From the NCBI RefSeq assembly GCF_021390475.1, contig NZ_JAJUWS010000016.1, positions 1-64,000 on the forward strand: a stretch of DNA of 64,000 nucleotides. The letters are read 5' to 3'. Shown piece after piece: positions 62,011 to 64,000 of the stretch (position 1 is its first letter; each line of letters opens with the position of its first letter). The notes below the pieces were generated by a model. It made no database searches. It saw nothing but the letters and a program-made list of their open reading frames with translations, and was not told where the DNA came from. The DNA comes from Streptomyces sp. ST2-7A (GTDB taxonomy: Bacteria; Actinomycetota; Actinomycetes; Streptomycetales; Streptomycetaceae). Made by a program: the position numbers and the translations under genes.

Positions 62011-62940
62011 TCAGGCGCGGGGGTCCCAGCGGAACCACCGGCGTACAGCAAACACCGACGCACCGGTCCACACCAGCGCGACCGCCAGGGCGCGCAGCAC
62101 GTCGGTCCCCTCGATGGAGCCCAGCCAGCCGCCGCGCACCATCTCGATGACGGGCGTCATCGGCAGGAACCGGAAGACATCGGCCATCGTGGCGGGCAGC
62201 GTCTCCAGCGGCACGATCAGTCCCGAGGCGAAGGCGGAGATCATGAACAGCGGCAGCGCGGTGATCTGCGCGCTCTCCACGGTGCGGGTGAAGGCGGCCG
62301 TGACGGCGGCCATCAGCACCATCAGCGCCAGGCCGATCAGCAGACCGAGGAGCAGCGTCACGGGCTGCTCCGGGAAGCCGAGGTCCAGGACGGCCGTGCC
62401 GATGACCACCAACAGCAGGCACTGTGCCAGTGCCAGGGCGACCGACGGGAGAGCGGACCCCGCCAGGACCTCCCCGTCGGACAGCTCACCGGTGCGCAGT
62501 CGCTTGAGCACCCGCTCCTCGCGCCGGGCGACGTAGACGGAGATGACGTTGGAGTAGACGACGAACAGCAGGATCATGCCGATGCCGCCGGTGATCACGA
62601 GCGCCCCGACGCTCAGGCCGACCTCCTCCAGGTTCATCTCCCGGCTGACCGAGAAGGTCGCGGCGGACATGAAGAACGGCATGATCAGCGCCATCATCAG
62701 GGCCGTGCGGTTGCGCAGCAGCAGGGTCAGCTCGGCGCGACCGATGGAGGTCATGCGGCGCAGCGCGGCCGGCTCCGGGAGACCGAGCAGCCGGAGGGCG
62801 GTGCGGCCGCCCGTGCCCGACGGGGCGGGCGGTGGCGCGGGGGTGGTGTCGTGGTCGCCGGGAGCGACGGGCCTCCCGGGGGCGTGGCCGGTGGCGGGCG
62901 CGGTCGGGTGGTCGGCGGTGGTCCGGGACGGGATGGTCAT
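62011..62940 (-). CDS. ABC-2 type exporter permease
   Basis: 309 residues. A Pro-rich 60-residue N-terminus, then MTSIGRAELTLLLRNRTALM and six membrane helices; VARREERVLKRLRTGELSDG is the cytoplasmic ABC-2 motif and PLFMISAFASGLIVPLETLP the conserved late helix pair. Works with the ATPase upstream. ATG at 62940; an 87-base gap leads to the kinase, so all four genes may form one operon. Confidence 0.92.
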   Translation of the reverse strand: MTIPSRTTADHPTAPATGHAPGRPVAPGDHDTTPAPPPAPSGTGGRTALRLLGLPEPAALRRMTSIGRAELTLLLRNRTALMMALIMPFFMSAATFSVSREMNLEEVGLSVGALVITGGIGMILLFVVYSNVISVYVARREERVLKRLRTGELSDGEVLAGSALPSVALALAQCLLLVVIGTAVLDLGFPEQPVTLLLGLLIGLALMVLMAAVTAAFTRTVESAQITALPLFMISAFASGLIVPLETLPATMADVFRFLPMTPVIEMVRGGWLGSIEGTDVLRALAVALVWTGASVFAVRRWFRWDPRA

Positions 62941-63114
62941 GGTGGTCGCCCCCTTCGTGGTGCGGGTGGGTGCCGGAGCCGTCCGCGCGGTGCGCGGGGC
63001 GGGGGTCCGGCTGCGGTTCGGGTCGCGGTGCGGGCGGTCGCCCGGGTGGTGCGGGGCGCGTCGCGGTCGGGACGCGGCACGCCGGTGGATGTGCGGTTCG
63101 TCACCCGGCTCGGG

Positions 63115-64000
63115 TCACACCGGCACCCCGGCCGGCTCGGTGTCGGAGTCGGCGCCCGCCGTGCCGTCCTCCGCGATCCGCAGGAAGGCCTCCTCCAGTG
63201 AGGCGGAGCGGGCGTCCAGTCCGGTCAGTTCCACGTCCCGCTCGCGGGCCCACAGCAGCAGGTCGGTCAGGTCGCGCTGGAGGCGGCGGCTGCGCACCTC
63301 CACGGCGCGGGGGTCGATCGGGTCGGACACGACCTCGCCGATGCCCGCCGGCAACTCCCCGGCACCGATCCCGTCCGGCAGGGTGAAGCGGATCCGGGAG
63401 GGCTGGGCGGCGCGGACCTCGTCCGGGGTGCCGGCCAGCACGATCCGTCCGGCCCGCATGATGGCCAGCCGGTCGGCGAGGGTCTCGGCCTCCTCCAGGT
63501 AGTGCGTGGTGAGCACCACGGTGGTGCCACCGGCGCGCAGCGCGCGGATCAGCTCCCGGGTGCGCTGCCGTGCCTCGGGGTCCAGGCCGGTGGTCGGCTC
63601 GTCGAGGAAGAGGATCTCCGGGCGACCGATCAGGGCCATGGCGAGGTCCAGGCGGCGGCGCTCGCCACCGGAGAGCTGCTTGACGCGGACCCTGGCCCGC
63701 CCCTCCAGACCGACCATCTCCAGCGCCTCGGCGACCGGCCGGGCGCCGGTGGTGCAGCCGGCCCACATGCGGGCGGTCTCGGTCACGGTGAGGTCGGCGG
63801 GGAAGCCGCCCTCCTGGAGCATGATGCCGATCCGCGGGCGGACCAGCCGCCGCTCGCGGTACGGGTCGTGTCCGAGGACCCGGATCCGTCCCTCGGTGGG
63901 GGCGGCCAGGCCCTCCAGCAGTTCGACCGTGGAGGTCTTGCCGGCGCCGTTGGTGCCCAGCAGGGCGAACACCTCCCCTCCGCGCACGGTGAAGTCCATG
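63115..64000 (-). CDS. ABC exporter ATP-binding protein (5' end outside window)
   Basis: At least 295 residues; the start lies beyond the right edge because the P-loop region begins only ten codons in. Walker A GTNGAGKTST, Q-loop IMLQEGGFPADLTV, signature LSGGERRRLDLAMAL, Walker B ILFLDEPTTGLDPEA, switch LTTHYL. C-terminal 90 residues are the DUF4162-like extension. Partner of the ABC-2 permease 174 bases downstream. Confidence 0.93.
   Translation of the reverse strand, partial: MDFTVRGGEVFALLGTNGAGKTSTVELLEGLAAPTEGRIRVLGHDPYRERRLVRPRIGIMLQEGGFPADLTVTETARMWAGCTTGARPVAEALEMVGLEGRARVRVKQLSGGERRRLDLAMALIGRPEILFLDEPTTGLDPEARQRTRELIRALRAGGTTVVLTTHYLEEAETLADRLAIMRAGRIVLAGTPDEVRAAQPSRIRFTLPDGIGAGELPAGIGEVVSDPIDPRAVEVRSRRLQRDLTDLLLWARERDVELTGLDARSASLEEAFLRIAEDGTAGADSDTEPAGVPV

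Overview
The window is about 64 kb of very GC-rich DNA with strongly G/C-ended codons, many GTG starts, 4-base start/stop overlaps and hairpin terminators without T-tracts. Together with the gene content (DUF397/XRE pair, DUF2617, DUF3151, SLATT/DUF4231, several PASTA-less Ser/Thr kinases, an HspR-type HAIR box before clpB) this points to a chromosome of Streptomyces or a close relative in the Streptomycetaceae. No phage, IS element, CRISPR array or rRNA operon was seen; one tRNA is present.

Layout. 0-5.4 kb: two Uma2-family genes (minus), then clpB and a YbjN-domain gene (plus). 5.9-12.8 kb: a five-gene oligopeptide ABC transporter operon on the minus strand (binding protein, two permeases, two ATPases). 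13.7-19.4 kb: housekeeping genes on the plus strand (DUF2617, SRPBCC, aldose epimerase, pyrE, fbaA, DUF3151), many closed by near-perfect hairpins. 19.5-26.6 kb: three two-gene toxin-antitoxin-like modules around a complete tryptophan-to-anthranilate operon (tryptophan 2,3-dioxygenase, kynureninase, kynurenine formamidase-like hydrolase) and a GNAT gene. 26.7-30.1 kb: a class-F-like sortase with a huge low-complexity N-terminus and a small anchored surface protein.

30.9-37.4 kb: a two-gene drug/lipid-type ABC exporter and its likely GbsR/MarR repressor, separated by a 3-kb island (XRE/DUF5753 regulator, DUF397 protein and a chain of five small ORFs coupled by GTGA overlaps). The 70-bp exporter promoter with its palindromic operator is present at both ends of the island, so the island looks inserted into an ancestral divergent pair. 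37.4-46.5 kb: a degenerate diacylglycerol-kinase-like gene divergent from purA, then three tandem membrane Ser/Thr kinases whose extracellular parts are related to each other and internally duplicated. 47.2-50.1 kb: a MarR/DJ-1 pair divergent from a GntR regulator across a strong palindrome, plus an unknown gene. 50.8-58.6 kb: SLATT protein divergent from purD, a degenerate M48-like membrane protein, a dimethylformamidase-like protein and purC. 58.7-64 kb (minus): DUF2335 protein with an overlapping small ORF, tRNA-Gly, a NarL/histidine-kinase pair and an ABC-2 exporter whose ATPase runs off the right edge.

Functionally the window is core metabolism (purine: purA, purD, purC; pyrimidine: pyrE; glycolysis: fbaA; protein disaggregation: clpB; peptide import) interleaved with accessory regulatory modules. 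All calls come from reading the translated sequence; no database search was run.
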